A stretch of 64,000 nt of DNA, from contig JAEWCQ010000034.1 in NCBI GenBank assembly GCA_023390555.1, positions 23,254-87,253 of the forward strand, in the 5' to 3' direction. The stretch comes from Bacillota bacterium (GTDB lineage: Bacteria; Bacillota; Clostridia; Lachnospirales; Lachnospiraceae). Under the pieces are notes generated by a model. It did not search any database and had not been told where the DNA came from. It saw only the letters and a program-made list of their open reading frames with translations. Below are positions 26,528-34,648 of the stretch, piece by piece (the first letter of the stretch is position 1; every line of letters starts with the position of its first letter). The position numbers were made by a program, and so were the translations under genes.

Positions 26528-27448
26528 ATGAGCCGCATGTTTGAATATATCAATCCACTTACCTCTCCCTATGAGGCATTTATCGAAAATATAAAAGAGG
26601 ACTTTTTTCCAATTCAGATGCACTGGCATTATTTTGTGGAGATGATCTACGTACTAAGTGGATCTATCATAGTGGATGTGAATAATCAGACATTTACCGT
26701 TTTCCCAAACAGTCTTGTAATTTTTCACTCCAAAAGTCTCCACGGTATATATCCAAACGGTCAGGAATACGCTTCATACGCCGTGATTAAATTTGACGAT
26801 CATATTTTGACCAGCTCTAACAGTTATCTCCCAAAGCTGCAGTATTTATTATCGCTCGCAGCGGAAGATCCCGACAGCCGGTTTTTCTTTCCGGAAGACA
26901 GCATTCGCTGTTATCCCATTCGTGAACTGGTTCTGGAAATTGTAGAAGAAGTGAGTCGAAAATCCTATGGATACGACCTTTTGGTCACTGCAAATCTTCA
27001 TAAAATTTTTGCCTATCTGACACGGATCTGGAGCCAGGAGGGGCTGAATCTGAGCAAATCCGTATCCGCCGGCAGGAACCGCCAGTCGTTCGACGATATT
27101 ACTGAGTACATCGATGCTCATTTTTATGAAGATCTGCAGGTAAAGACATTGGCCAGACTTTGCAATATGGCCCATTCGACATTTTCAAAGGCCTTTAAAG
27201 AACGATATGGAAAAACCTGTAAAGAGTATATCAATTACATCCGTGTGAATGCCGCACAGAATATGCTCCTTTTTACGGAACACGATATCAGTTATATCTC
27301 ACAGGAGGTCGGATACACCGACAGCAGTTACTTCATTCGCTGCTACAAAAAGATCAAGGGCGTTTCCCCCTTACAGCACCGCAAACAGCTGCTGCACATC
27401 ACTCCCACACAAGATTCTCCTGAAAAAACGGCAGAAGATGCTCCATGA
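26528..27448 (+). CDS. AraC-family transcriptional activator
   Basis: 306 aa. An N-terminal cupin sensor (MHWHYFVEMIYVLSGSIIVD, SLVIFHSKSLHGIYP) is followed by the C-terminal double helix-turn-helix (VKTLARLCNMAHSTFSKAFK, then ISQEVGYTDSSYFIRCYKKI and GVSPLQHRK). It probably senses a sugar in the cytosol and activates the divergent GH2 operon, and perhaps the GH36 gene that bears the same promoter element. AGGAG lies 8 bases before the ATG. Its last 50 bases overlap the end of the convergent esterase gene. Confidence 0.9.
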   Translation: MSRMFEYINPLTSPYEAFIENIKEDFFPIQMHWHYFVEMIYVLSGSIIVDVNNQTFTVFPNSLVIFHSKSLHGIYPNGQEYASYAVIKFDDHILTSSNSYLPKLQYLLSLAAEDPDSRFFFPEDSIRCYPIRELVLEIVEEVSRKSYGYDLLVTANLHKIFAYLTRIWSQEGLNLSKSVSAGRNRQSFDDITEYIDAHFYEDLQVKTLARLCNMAHSTFSKAFKERYGKTCKEYINYIRVNAAQNMLLFTEHDISYISQEVGYTDSSYFIRCYKKIKGVSPLQHRKQLLHITPTQDSPEKTAEDAP

Positions 27449-28547
27449 CCGCATGCGGCGGTACCATATGCCCTTTGTCAAACGAAAACAAAACATGATC
27501 GATTCCCTTTTCATCCAAAAGACCGGACAGATATTCCGTTCCTTCCGGAATCCATCGGTAACCGTCACCGGTTCCATAACTCATTCCGATTCCCCGCAGC
27601 GGGGTATCTTTTTTCAGGTAGTCATCCAACTTACTCTCCCAGTCTCCAAAGCCGGTCTCCAGTTTCTCTAACAGGGCATTGTCCTCATCCGAGCCGTCTC
27701 TGGCTGCAATATTCTCGTATGGTGCTTTTTTGTTGTAAGCAAATGCCAGCGAATATGCTTTCTGGAACGTCCGGTCCCAGGTATCCAGGGCATCTTCTAT
27801 CTTTCCCGGCGCAATCACACCCGGAGACATTGCGTAGACGGCCCCGTAGACATCCGGATGACGGAAGGCCAGATTCAATGCTGCGAATCCTCCCATGGAA
27901 AATCCGCAGATTCCTCTCGCATCGGCACTTGCGATCGTCCTGTAGGTACTGTCAATATAAGAAACCACTTCTTCTGCCGTATAATCCTCCCAATTTCCGA
28001 TGACAGGCGAATTCACGTAAAAGGACCCGCCAAGGCTATTCGCCCCGTCAACGGCCACCATAATGAATTCTTTGGAGGGATCTGCTGCAAACACCTTATC
28101 CAGCTGGCTTCCGGCACTGCGGACAAAGCTGCCCCCTTCCTCCGAAAAACCATGTAAATAATAGACGACCGGATAGCTTTTATCACTCTCATAATAGGAT
28201 GGAGGCAGATAAATGACAATCTTACGCTTTGATTCCTCTTTGATCAGATTTTCAGCGATTGCTTTGGAATCATAGTCCGCCACTTCTACGGTTCCTTTTT
28301 TTTCGGTCCCTTCCGTTGTATTTTGCGAAACAGTTGTGTCGGTTTCACTCGTTTTCTCACTTGCGGCAGTTTCTGTTATTTCCGTGACCGTTTCCTGTGT
28401 TTCGGAAGCGATTTCCTGTGTTTCCGAGACCTGTTCCGTGCCGTTCTCCGCAAGCTGCTTTGCTGACTCCTGTGAATTCTTTCCACACCCCGTAAAAGTC
28501 AAGGTTACGAGAGTTAAGAACAGGATCATTGTACTGTTTTTTTTCAT
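27399..28547 (-). CDS. Lipoprotein esterase (esterase D / enterochelin-esterase-like)
   Basis: 382 aa from the ATG at 28547, which has GGGAGG upstream. A lipoprotein signal ends in LTFTGC (Cys21). A Thr/Glu/Ser-rich tether of about 65 residues follows, then an alpha/beta hydrolase of the putative-esterase family: YYLHGFSEEGG oxyanion region, nucleophile Ser217 in GFSMGG and the terminal catalytic His in DKGHMVPP. It is exposed on the cell surface. Relatives remove acetyl or feruloyl groups from plant polysaccharides, which suits the mannan/galactan enzymes around it. The exact ester is not predictable. Its 3' end overlaps the convergent AraC gene by 50 bases. Confidence 0.85.
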   Translation of the reverse strand: MKKNSTMILFLTLVTLTFTGCGKNSQESAKQLAENGTEQVSETQEIASETQETVTEITETAASEKTSETDTTVSQNTTEGTEKKGTVEVADYDSKAIAENLIKEESKRKIVIYLPPSYYESDKSYPVVYYLHGFSEEGGSFVRSAGSQLDKVFAADPSKEFIMVAVDGANSLGGSFYVNSPVIGNWEDYTAEEVVSYIDSTYRTIASADARGICGFSMGGFAALNLAFRHPDVYGAVYAMSPGVIAPGKIEDALDTWDRTFQKAYSLAFAYNKKAPYENIAARDGSDEDNALLEKLETGFGDWESKLDDYLKKDTPLRGIGMSYGTGDGYRWIPEGTEYLSGLLDEKGIDHVLFSFDKGHMVPPHAVMEHLLPFFQENLVWE

Positions 28548-28572
28548 AGGACTGTTTCCTCCCTTTTCTGCT

Positions 28573-28599
28573 TTGACAAACATATAGTGGTAGTATAAT
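28573..28599 (+). promoter_or_regulatory. Promoter of the second AraC-family gene
   Basis: TTGACA (28573-28578) and TATAAT (28594-28599) are 15 bases apart, with consensus hexamers but slightly short spacing. It lies about 60 bases upstream of the AraC-family ATG at 28658. Confidence 0.6.
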
Positions 28600-28657
28600 A
28601 TGAAAGAAAAACATCTGTTGAACATTTCTTGCTATTTTCAAGTTACGGGAGGTCACT

Positions 28658-29545
28658 ATGAATGTTGCGAACCGCCAGCTGATTGAAGATGCCGTTATGC
28701 TGATTGAAGACAATTTAAAAACCCGTTTATCCTTAGATGAGATTGCGGAACAACTCTGTATTTCAAAGTTTCACCTGCACCGGATTTTTCGTTCTATCAC
28801 CGGTGTTCCCCTCATTACCTACGTCCGCAGAAGAAAATTGACCCGAAGCCTGTCCGACCTGCTTGATCAAAAACTGAAAATTATTGATATTGCCTGTGAA
28901 TACCATTTCGAATATGAACAGAGCTACGAAAGAGCTTTCCGGCAGCTGTTCGGTCTTACGCCTTCGGACTTTCGACAAAAAAACTGTGAACTGCAGATCG
29001 TACCAAGAATTGATACCAGCCTTTTAAACGATATCTCAACAGGCATCCTGATTCCTCCCCGCTACTGTACCAGATCCAGCTTTCACCTCGGAGGCATAAA
29101 AACGCTGATCAACCATGCCGAAAATTATGATACAGCAACCGCTAATGCAAATGCACTGGATTTTTACTATCATCATCTTTCTCTTTTAAAAAACACGGTT
29201 AATCAGCATATTTATTACGGTCTGGTCACTTATTACGATTCTGATATGGCCGACTACTATACACCGAGCGTGGAAGTCTCCGTTCCCTTCTCTTCCGACC
29301 CGCTTTTTGTCTGTCATACGATAGAACGCTCGGACTATGCCGTTTTTCGATATATCGGACTTCACTCTCCTCAGGAGCTGAATATGAAACTGCTGGCAGA
29401 AATCTATGATGCGATCGATACCAGATGGCTTCCGACGACGAGTTTAAATCCGACGCAGCAGTTTCATTTTGAACAGATCAACGAACACAGATGCCGCCCG
29501 GATTACTGTGAAACAGATATTTATTTTCCCATCAGCCGAACCTGA
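28658..29545 (+). CDS. AraC-family regulator with C-terminal effector-binding domain
   Basis: 295 aa. The DNA-binding double helix-turn-helix is at the N-terminus (LSLDEIAEQLCISKFHLHRI and IACEYHFEYEQSYERAFRQL, then FGLTPSDFR). The C-terminal ~170 residues look like a GyrI-like effector-binding domain (YYGLVTYYDSDMADYYTPSV..., FRYIGLHSP, ending in ETDIYFPIS). This order is that of the Rob/SoxS-like group that binds small, often cationic or amphipathic ligands. GGGAGG lies 8 bases upstream of the start. It is divergent from the lipoprotein esterase gene and convergent with the GH36 gene, either of which it could control. Confidence 0.85.
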   Translation: MNVANRQLIEDAVMLIEDNLKTRLSLDEIAEQLCISKFHLHRIFRSITGVPLITYVRRRKLTRSLSDLLDQKLKIIDIACEYHFEYEQSYERAFRQLFGLTPSDFRQKNCELQIVPRIDTSLLNDISTGILIPPRYCTRSSFHLGGIKTLINHAENYDTATANANALDFYYHHLSLLKNTVNQHIYYGLVTYYDSDMADYYTPSVEVSVPFSSDPLFVCHTIERSDYAVFRYIGLHSPQELNMKLLAEIYDAIDTRWLPTTSLNPTQQFHFEQINEHRCRPDYCETDIYFPISRT

Positions 29546-29554
29546 CATTCATCC

Positions 29555-29576
29555 GTCCCGCCGCTTCCGGCGGGAC
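29555..29576. terminator. Hairpin between convergent AraC-family and GH36 genes
   Basis: A perfect 9-bp GC-rich stem (GTCCCGCCG and its complement) with a CTTC loop reaches the GH36 stop codon. Neither side has a good T-run, so it may protect or only weakly terminate both transcripts. Confidence 0.45.
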
Positions 29577-31708
29577 TATTGCAGTTCCAGCCGGAACAGC
29601 CGGGCCATATTTTCTTTCGGGAATTTCACGCACAGACTTCCCGTATTGGAGTTCCATTCATACGCCTCAGCAGCATACTCCGGATAGATTCTGTTTACTT
29701 TCACACATTTCCCCCTCAGTCCCTTGATTGGAAGTGTCTTTATTTTCTCATTGCCCTCTCTTCTCCAGACCGCCAGATAAGATACCTGTCCATGCCGGAT
29801 GCCAAGCGCCGACCACTCATCCGAAAACTGCGACAGCCCAAGCGGCCAGAATGGAAGCCCCTCCGAAAGATCACTTCGAATCTGTTTGTACAATGCAATT
29901 CCCTCCTGAACCAGGCATCTTCTATCCTCATCCAGTCTGGCAAGATGTCCGCTCTGATGCACACGCAGTAACAGTGCATTGACCATATTAAAAACGGTCT
30001 CTTCCCGCAGAATATCCGGATCTGTCTCCTGCTCATGATTCATCGGATAAGCCCAGACGGCTGCCTGCTCCGGTGTCACCGCAGTTGGTGCATTTGCCGC
30101 AATCGTGGCATACAGACGGTAATCATCCTGATCGCTTGTGGACTGGATACTGCAGCGTGACAGCAGCGCATAATCCATTCGAAGGCCGCCGCTGGAACAG
30201 TTCTCGACCACAAGATCGGGATATCTCTCCCATAGTCCGTCCAGCCATTTCAGATAGCATCTCTCATGCTCCAGCATTCCGTCGCCGCAGCTGTCCGCAG
30301 AAAGCTCCGTTCCGATTCCCGGTTCGATATTATAATCCATCTTGATGTACCCGACTCCATATTCGGATACAATTCGGTCAATCACAGCATCCGCATATGC
30401 GCGCACATGCTCGTTCCGGTAATCCAGTTGATAGCGGCTCCGGTCAAAGACTCGCCTGCCATGTCTGACAAAGAAGTGATCGTCCGGCATCTCTTCCGCC
30501 ATTCTGCAGTGAATTCCCATGACTTCCATTTCAAGCCAGACGCCCGGTATCATCCCCTTACTGCGGATATAATCTGCCACCTTTCGCATCCCGTCAGGGA
30601 AACGCTTTCTGCTTTCTTTCCACTCTCCGACACTGTCCCACCAGTCTCCGTCCGCATACCAGCCGGCATCGATACAGAAATACTCGCAACCGGCCTCAGC
30701 CGCTGCATCAATAAGCGGATATTCTTCTTCTGCCGTCGGTTTTCCCCAGAGGCAGTTCATATAATCATTAAAAATGACCGGCAGTGTCTGATTATCCGTG
30801 TTTTCTCTTCGGATTCTCCGTCGGTAAGCAGTCAGTGTACCCATTGCATGTTCAAATCCCTCTGCGGTTACTCCGACCGCAGCCGGCACACTCTGAAAAC
30901 TTTCTCCGGGTTTTAAGGTCTTTGACCAATGCGAGTAAATCTCGTTCGGTCCTCCCAGGGCCAGATACAGATGACCGTTCTGATCTCCAATCTCCCAGTG
31001 CCAGGAACCGTTATGTTCAATCTGCCAGAACAGGCCGGTTCCTGCGCAGGTATTCTCGAGATATCCCATAGGCAAATACTCCTTGGCCGACCAGTTTCCG
31101 GTATTCGATACCCGGACTGTGCTTGAAGAACGCTGAATCCGGTCCGGCTGGATCTGCTCCATGCCAAGCTCCCCAAGTGTATACGATTTCCAGTTCAATT
31201 CCCTCTGCCAGCTGTTGTGCGGAATCCACACCTTTATTTTTTGATCCCTTGTCTGCAGCCCTTCCTTCTCGATCCCTTCATAATTAAATGACGAAATATA
31301 TTCCAGGGTCTGAGGGGATGTCCCTTCATTTCGTACCTTCTGCCAGCATCGTATTACCGGCAGTCCCGTGTAAAACTGCACAAATGCATCCACATAGAGA
31401 TCTGTCTCCTCATCTCGCAGAACAAAGGTAAGAATTCGCCCCGACTGGTTCTGTTTATCCGTATGACTCACATATTTCATGCGGTATCCCGGTGCAGTCA
31501 CCATAAATTTATTCCCATGCCGTTCAAAGGGTCTGTCAAAACCAGAAAGATTCAGTTCCACAAACCGGAACCCATAGTCCATCGACTCGACCTGAATATT
31601 TTCCCTGCAAAATGGCACGGAAGAAAAATGTAGTAATTTTAAAAATTGCTGCTCATCCACTTCCCAAACCATATAGATGCCGTTTTCATTTACTTCAATT
31701 GCCTTCAT
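29576..31708 (-). CDS. Alpha-galactosidase, GH36
   Basis: 710 aa from the ATG at 31708 (GAAGGA upstream), no signal peptide. A beta-sandwich N-terminal domain precedes the TIM barrel. The nucleophile is Asp458 in YIKMDYN, and the acid/base Asp lies in the STSDQDD motif (526-528). CIDAGWYADGDWWDSVGEW and ENCSSGGLRMDY are classic GH36 signatures. It removes alpha-1,6-galactose from raffinose-type sugars or galactomannan fragments in the cytosol. No transporter is adjacent. Its promoter has the same 64-bp architecture as that of the GH2 operon 5 kb away, which suggests joint use of galactosylated mannan by debranching and then beta-mannoside cleavage. Confidence 0.92.
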   Translation of the reverse strand: MKAIEVNENGIYMVWEVDEQQFLKLLHFSSVPFCRENIQVESMDYGFRFVELNLSGFDRPFERHGNKFMVTAPGYRMKYVSHTDKQNQSGRILTFVLRDEETDLYVDAFVQFYTGLPVIRCWQKVRNEGTSPQTLEYISSFNYEGIEKEGLQTRDQKIKVWIPHNSWQRELNWKSYTLGELGMEQIQPDRIQRSSSTVRVSNTGNWSAKEYLPMGYLENTCAGTGLFWQIEHNGSWHWEIGDQNGHLYLALGGPNEIYSHWSKTLKPGESFQSVPAAVGVTAEGFEHAMGTLTAYRRRIRRENTDNQTLPVIFNDYMNCLWGKPTAEEEYPLIDAAAEAGCEYFCIDAGWYADGDWWDSVGEWKESRKRFPDGMRKVADYIRSKGMIPGVWLEMEVMGIHCRMAEEMPDDHFFVRHGRRVFDRSRYQLDYRNEHVRAYADAVIDRIVSEYGVGYIKMDYNIEPGIGTELSADSCGDGMLEHERCYLKWLDGLWERYPDLVVENCSSGGLRMDYALLSRCSIQSTSDQDDYRLYATIAANAPTAVTPEQAAVWAYPMNHEQETDPDILREETVFNMVNALLLRVHQSGHLARLDEDRRCLVQEGIALYKQIRSDLSEGLPFWPLGLSQFSDEWSALGIRHGQVSYLAVWRREGNEKIKTLPIKGLRGKCVKVNRIYPEYAAEAYEWNSNTGSLCVKFPKENMARLFRLELQ

Positions 31709-31773
31709 AGTTTCATTCCTTCTCTCTTCGTTCACTGCTTCCGTTATCCTGTATGTTTTCCAATTTAATCATT

Positions 31774-31837
31774 ATTATAGGCAGAAGCAGCTTCCTTTTA
31801 TAGAAAGAAGTTCAAAAAAAACAGTACAACTCTCTAT
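31774..31837 (-). promoter_or_regulatory. AraC-dependent promoter element of the GH36 gene
   Basis: A gap-free partner of 26429-26492 with about 48 of 64 positions identical. On the minus strand it ends in CTATAATAATG, giving a TATAAT -10 element about 65 bases before the start codon, again without a good -35. The conserved upstream blocks GAACTTC and ATAGAG are candidate activator contacts. Confidence 0.7.
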
Positions 31838-31911
31838 TTTCTATCATCAAGACAACCATTGGGACTGGTGATTTGTCCCGTCTCTATCCAGATCTATCGC
31901 CGTCATGAAAT

Positions 31912-33120
31912 TTACCTCAACAACTCTCGTTTGACTTCCTTCAAAATATGCTGCCCCAGATCCCTGTCTGCTTTATTACCAATTAATGCGCAATTCAACG
32001 TACCTGTACCACGAAATATGCTTACTGATAATTGAAAATCCGGCGGCAGCCGATATAGCCCCGTGATAAAACAGTTTTCTATATGACAGCCGTCAAACTG
32101 CAATTTGTCCGCATCAATCACTCCGATATTTGTGTAGGAAACAGGCGGGATACGATAAGCACTTTTAATAATATGTTTTACAAGGGAATGTGGAAGCGTT
32201 CTGAAAGCAAACGTAAGCGGGCGTATTCCCCGAAAGCACAGATTTCTTGACTTTTGAAGTAGCATCTCAATATGAACCTGTAGCACCGTGTCAGCGAACG
32301 TATCTCCCGGCTGTACTTCCACAAATATCGTCTGATAGGTCCCTGTAACATTGCCTATCGTCATGGAATCTGGTGCGTACCCATAGCGCCTCAAATCGGC
32401 AGGGCAGGGAATGGCCACAACCGATATCTTCTGCATACCGGCGATTACGCGGGCATATGCGGCAATCCATATATCGTTTCGTGTTGCACCGTAGTTTCGA
32501 TATTTCTCAGTTATACCCATCAACTCATCCGGGGACAGCGTGCTGCTCAAACAGAAAAACTCTGTACCGTCATTGAATTGGCGCAGCGGTGACATGGTGG
32601 CTCCTCTGTTTTGTTTGATCTGTTCTGTCGGCTTTCCAACGCGGATGCCTTTCAGAACCGGATCTATGGCACGGTTATTATGGATCGGTAATTTACACTT
32701 TTCTCTGTTATACAACGCTGCCAACAAATATAGATATTGCTTGAAGCCCGCCCCATCCGCCAGAATATGACTCATCCCAATCATAATGCTTTTTTGCTTT
32801 TCCTCTTGGTGAATCGATAGTTTCACTTGCGGATTGCTGCTCAAATCCCATCTTGGATTTGAACTGAGATCATCTGTAAACAAATCTTCAACTGTAAAAT
32901 TCTTTTTTACAAACTTTGCACGCCGAAAGTCGTATGTAGAAAAAATTTCGGGAACATAGTTTGCGGAAATCCTTACTGCCTCCTGAAAGTTATTCCAATC
33001 AAAATTTCCTTCGAGCATCAAATGACAATACAGAAAAGGATACAGCCTGTCGCTGTTCGCTGATTCAAAAAAATCCATACAAGAGCAATTACCCGCACTT
33101 CTACCTTTCTTTTGTTTCAT
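31912..33120 (-). CDS. Condensation-domain-like acyltransferase (PapA/alcohol-acetyltransferase-like)
   Basis: 402 aa free-standing member of the CoA-dependent acyltransferase / condensation-domain superfamily. The active-site HxxxDG motif is present as SHILADGAG (His118, Asp122). The later SYTNIGVIDADKL stretch matches the conserved floor-loop region. No carrier-protein, adenylation or thioesterase domain is attached or adjacent. Relatives transfer acyl groups from CoA or carrier proteins to alcohols or amines. It is preceded by a TetR operator and follows a tetR gene on the same strand, so it is probably the regulator's main target. The product is unknown; a lipid or small-molecule modification is possible. 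Confidence 0.75.
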   Translation of the reverse strand: MKQKKGRSAGNCSCMDFFESANSDRLYPFLYCHLMLEGNFDWNNFQEAVRISANYVPEIFSTYDFRRAKFVKKNFTVEDLFTDDLSSNPRWDLSSNPQVKLSIHQEEKQKSIMIGMSHILADGAGFKQYLYLLAALYNREKCKLPIHNNRAIDPVLKGIRVGKPTEQIKQNRGATMSPLRQFNDGTEFFCLSSTLSPDELMGITEKYRNYGATRNDIWIAAYARVIAGMQKISVVAIPCPADLRRYGYAPDSMTIGNVTGTYQTIFVEVQPGDTFADTVLQVHIEMLLQKSRNLCFRGIRPLTFAFRTLPHSLVKHIIKSAYRIPPVSYTNIGVIDADKLQFDGCHIENCFITGLYRLPPDFQLSVSIFRGTGTLNCALIGNKADRDLGQHILKEVKRELLR

Positions 33121-33145
33121 AGTCTCTTTCCTTTCTCAGATATTA

Positions 33146-33160
33146 AATGAATTGTTCATT
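33146..33160. promoter_or_regulatory. TetR-type operator upstream of the acyltransferase gene
   Basis: AATGAATTGTTCATT, a 15-base palindrome identical but for its central base to the copy at 33888-33902. It lies about 25 bases upstream of the acyltransferase start. Confidence 0.75.
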
Positions 33161-33203
33161 CATTTCTTTTACGAAAATTAGAGGGCCTTATCGCCCTGCT
33201 AAT

Positions 33204-33866
33204 TCATGCTTTGTATGCGGTTAAAATATTATCCAGACACATTGCCTTTGCCGTTTCCAAAGAAATCTCAGAAACTTCAAACGATACATATCGTCTGTCC
33301 ATCACCCACCAGGTTAAAATTTCAATAATCATGGTGGTGGTCAAATCCAAATGCGCTACCTGTCTTACCGTTCCATTTTCAATAAACAGCCTAAGGTATT
33401 TTGTCATATTTTCATAAAAATTTTTACGATATGCCCTGTAGTGATCGGCCAGAAAAGTGAACTCATACTGATTCTTTTCAATAAACAGGCAACCGACCGC
33501 ATAGCGGGCAAGCAGGTCAAATGCATCGGAGATAAGGGACTCGAAGCTATAATCCGTGTCTGCTGTTTTAAGATGTTCTGCAAACTCATAGTCGGACTGC
33601 TCCAAAAGGGAGACAACTTCCTCTTCTATCCCAGCAAACAACTCATCCGCAATGGGTTTTTTCAATTCTCTGTCGGCAAAATCAGGATCTATGGTGCGTT
33701 TTAAAACAAAATACATGATCTCTTTCTTGCCCGCAAAGTCAAGGTAAATCGTACCTACAGACACCCCGACGGCTTTTGCAATGTGGCTGATCTGCGTTCT
33801 GGCATAGCCTTGACGCAGAAAAAGCAGCGTGGCTTCATCTGCTATTTTGTTTATTCTCTCGTTCAA
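33204..33866 (-). CDS. TetR-family transcriptional repressor
   Basis: 220 aa. The N-terminal helix-turn-helix (ADEATLLFLRQGYARTQISH followed by IAKAVGVSVGTIYLDFAGKKE) is typical. The C-terminal helical domain, about 160 residues, is unassigned and would bind the inducer. The same 15-base palindrome lies upstream of this gene and of the acyltransferase gene that follows it, so the protein probably represses itself and its neighbour. The effector may be the acyltransferase substrate or an antimicrobial; the sequence does not say. Confidence 0.88.
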   Translation of the reverse strand: MNERINKIADEATLLFLRQGYARTQISHIAKAVGVSVGTIYLDFAGKKEIMYFVLKRTIDPDFADRELKKPIADELFAGIEEEVVSLLEQSDYEFAEHLKTADTDYSFESLISDAFDLLARYAVGCLFIEKNQYEFTFLADHYRAYRKNFYENMTKYLRLFIENGTVRQVAHLDLTTTMIIEILTWWVMDRRYVSFEVSEISLETAKAMCLDNILTAYKA

Positions 33867-33887
33867 TTTTCCACCTCATTTATCATG

Positions 33888-33902
33888 AATGAATTATTCA
33901 TT
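33888..33902. promoter_or_regulatory. TetR-type operator upstream of the tetR-family gene
   Basis: AATGAATTATTCATT, a perfect partner of 33146-33160 with one central change. It is about 20 bases before the regulator's start codon, consistent with autoregulation. Confidence 0.75.
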
Positions 33903-33959
33903 TTTATAATAGACCGAATGAAATAAGGTGTCAACAAATTTATGCAAATCTATTCGAAT

Positions 33960-33986
33960 GCCCCCGCTGAAATTTCCAGCAGGGGC
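33960..33986. terminator. Hairpin at the end of the pyrimidine operon
   Basis: GCCCCCGCTG and CAGCAGGGGC form a 10-bp stem with one mismatch and a 7-base loop, 17 bases past the last gene of the operon. The minus-strand tract after it is poor in T, so it may terminate weakly; the plus-strand side is better (TTTGCTTT). Confidence 0.5.
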
Positions 33987-34002
33987 TTTGCTTTCCCATC
34001 TG

Positions 34003-34629
34003 TTATTCGCCGAATTTAATTCTGATATAATCCATAATTACCTCTATGCAGTTATCCCGGCCAATCCGGTCACTGTTTAAAATGAGGTCATAATTGATCG
34101 GATTCGTCCAGTCTTTTCCTCCGGTATAGTAATTATAGTACTGTGCCCGGTAGCGGTCCGTACTGTGAATCAGCTGATTTGCCCGATCCTCGGAAATATA
34201 CATCTTGTTCATAACGGACTTTACACAGGCTGTTCTTGGTGCTTCGATGTACAGACTGATTACATTTTTCGCATCTTTCAAAATGTGATCCGCACACTTT
34301 CCGACGATAATACAGCTTTCTGTTTTGGCCAGACTTCGAATCAGTTCCGCCTGGATGTTGAACAGATTAATGTCGGAAACAAAATCTTTTTCATGCGGTT
34401 CCAGTACATCGGTAAAAGGAATTTTCCGCAGCCAGTTGGCAATGTATTTTCCGCGCAGGCGCTCATCCGCCTCCACAAACAGACCTTCGTCGATCCCGCT
34501 CTGATCCGATGCCATCGTCAGCAGCTGTCTTTCATAGCAGGGAATTCCAAGACGTTCACCCAGTTTGGTTGCAATTTCTTTACCGCCGCTGCCAAAGCCT
34601 CTGGCAATTGTAATGACGTAGTTCTCCAT
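34003..34629 (-). CDS. Cytidylate-kinase-like P-loop protein
   Basis: 208 aa from the ATG at 34629 (AGGAGGG upstream). The start VITIARGFGSGGKEIATKLG carries a nucleotide-binding loop in the form GFGSGGKE, as in the cytidylate-kinase-like family of Firmicutes. That family is related to, but distinct from, true Cmk. Arg-rich lid residues (YISEDRANQLIHSTDRYRAQ) follow. True CMP kinases are usually near rpsA or ispH, not here. As the last gene of the pyrimidine-degradation operon, 20 bases after the hydrolase gene, it may act on a nucleotide or nucleoside, or sense nucleotides. Its substrate is unproven. Confidence 0.75.
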   Translation of the reverse strand: MENYVITIARGFGSGGKEIATKLGERLGIPCYERQLLTMASDQSGIDEGLFVEADERLRGKYIANWLRKIPFTDVLEPHEKDFVSDINLFNIQAELIRSLAKTESCIIVGKCADHILKDAKNVISLYIEAPRTACVKSVMNKMYISEDRANQLIHSTDRYRAQYYNYYTGGKDWTNPINYDLILNSDRIGRDNCIEVIMDYIRIKFGE

Positions 34630-34648
34630 GCCTCTCCCTCCTGTCTGA

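Noticed and set aside
30266..30916. Plus-strand open frame of about 216 codons opposite the GH36 gene
   Set aside because: It lies over the GH36 active-site region and shows no start signal or recognisable domain.
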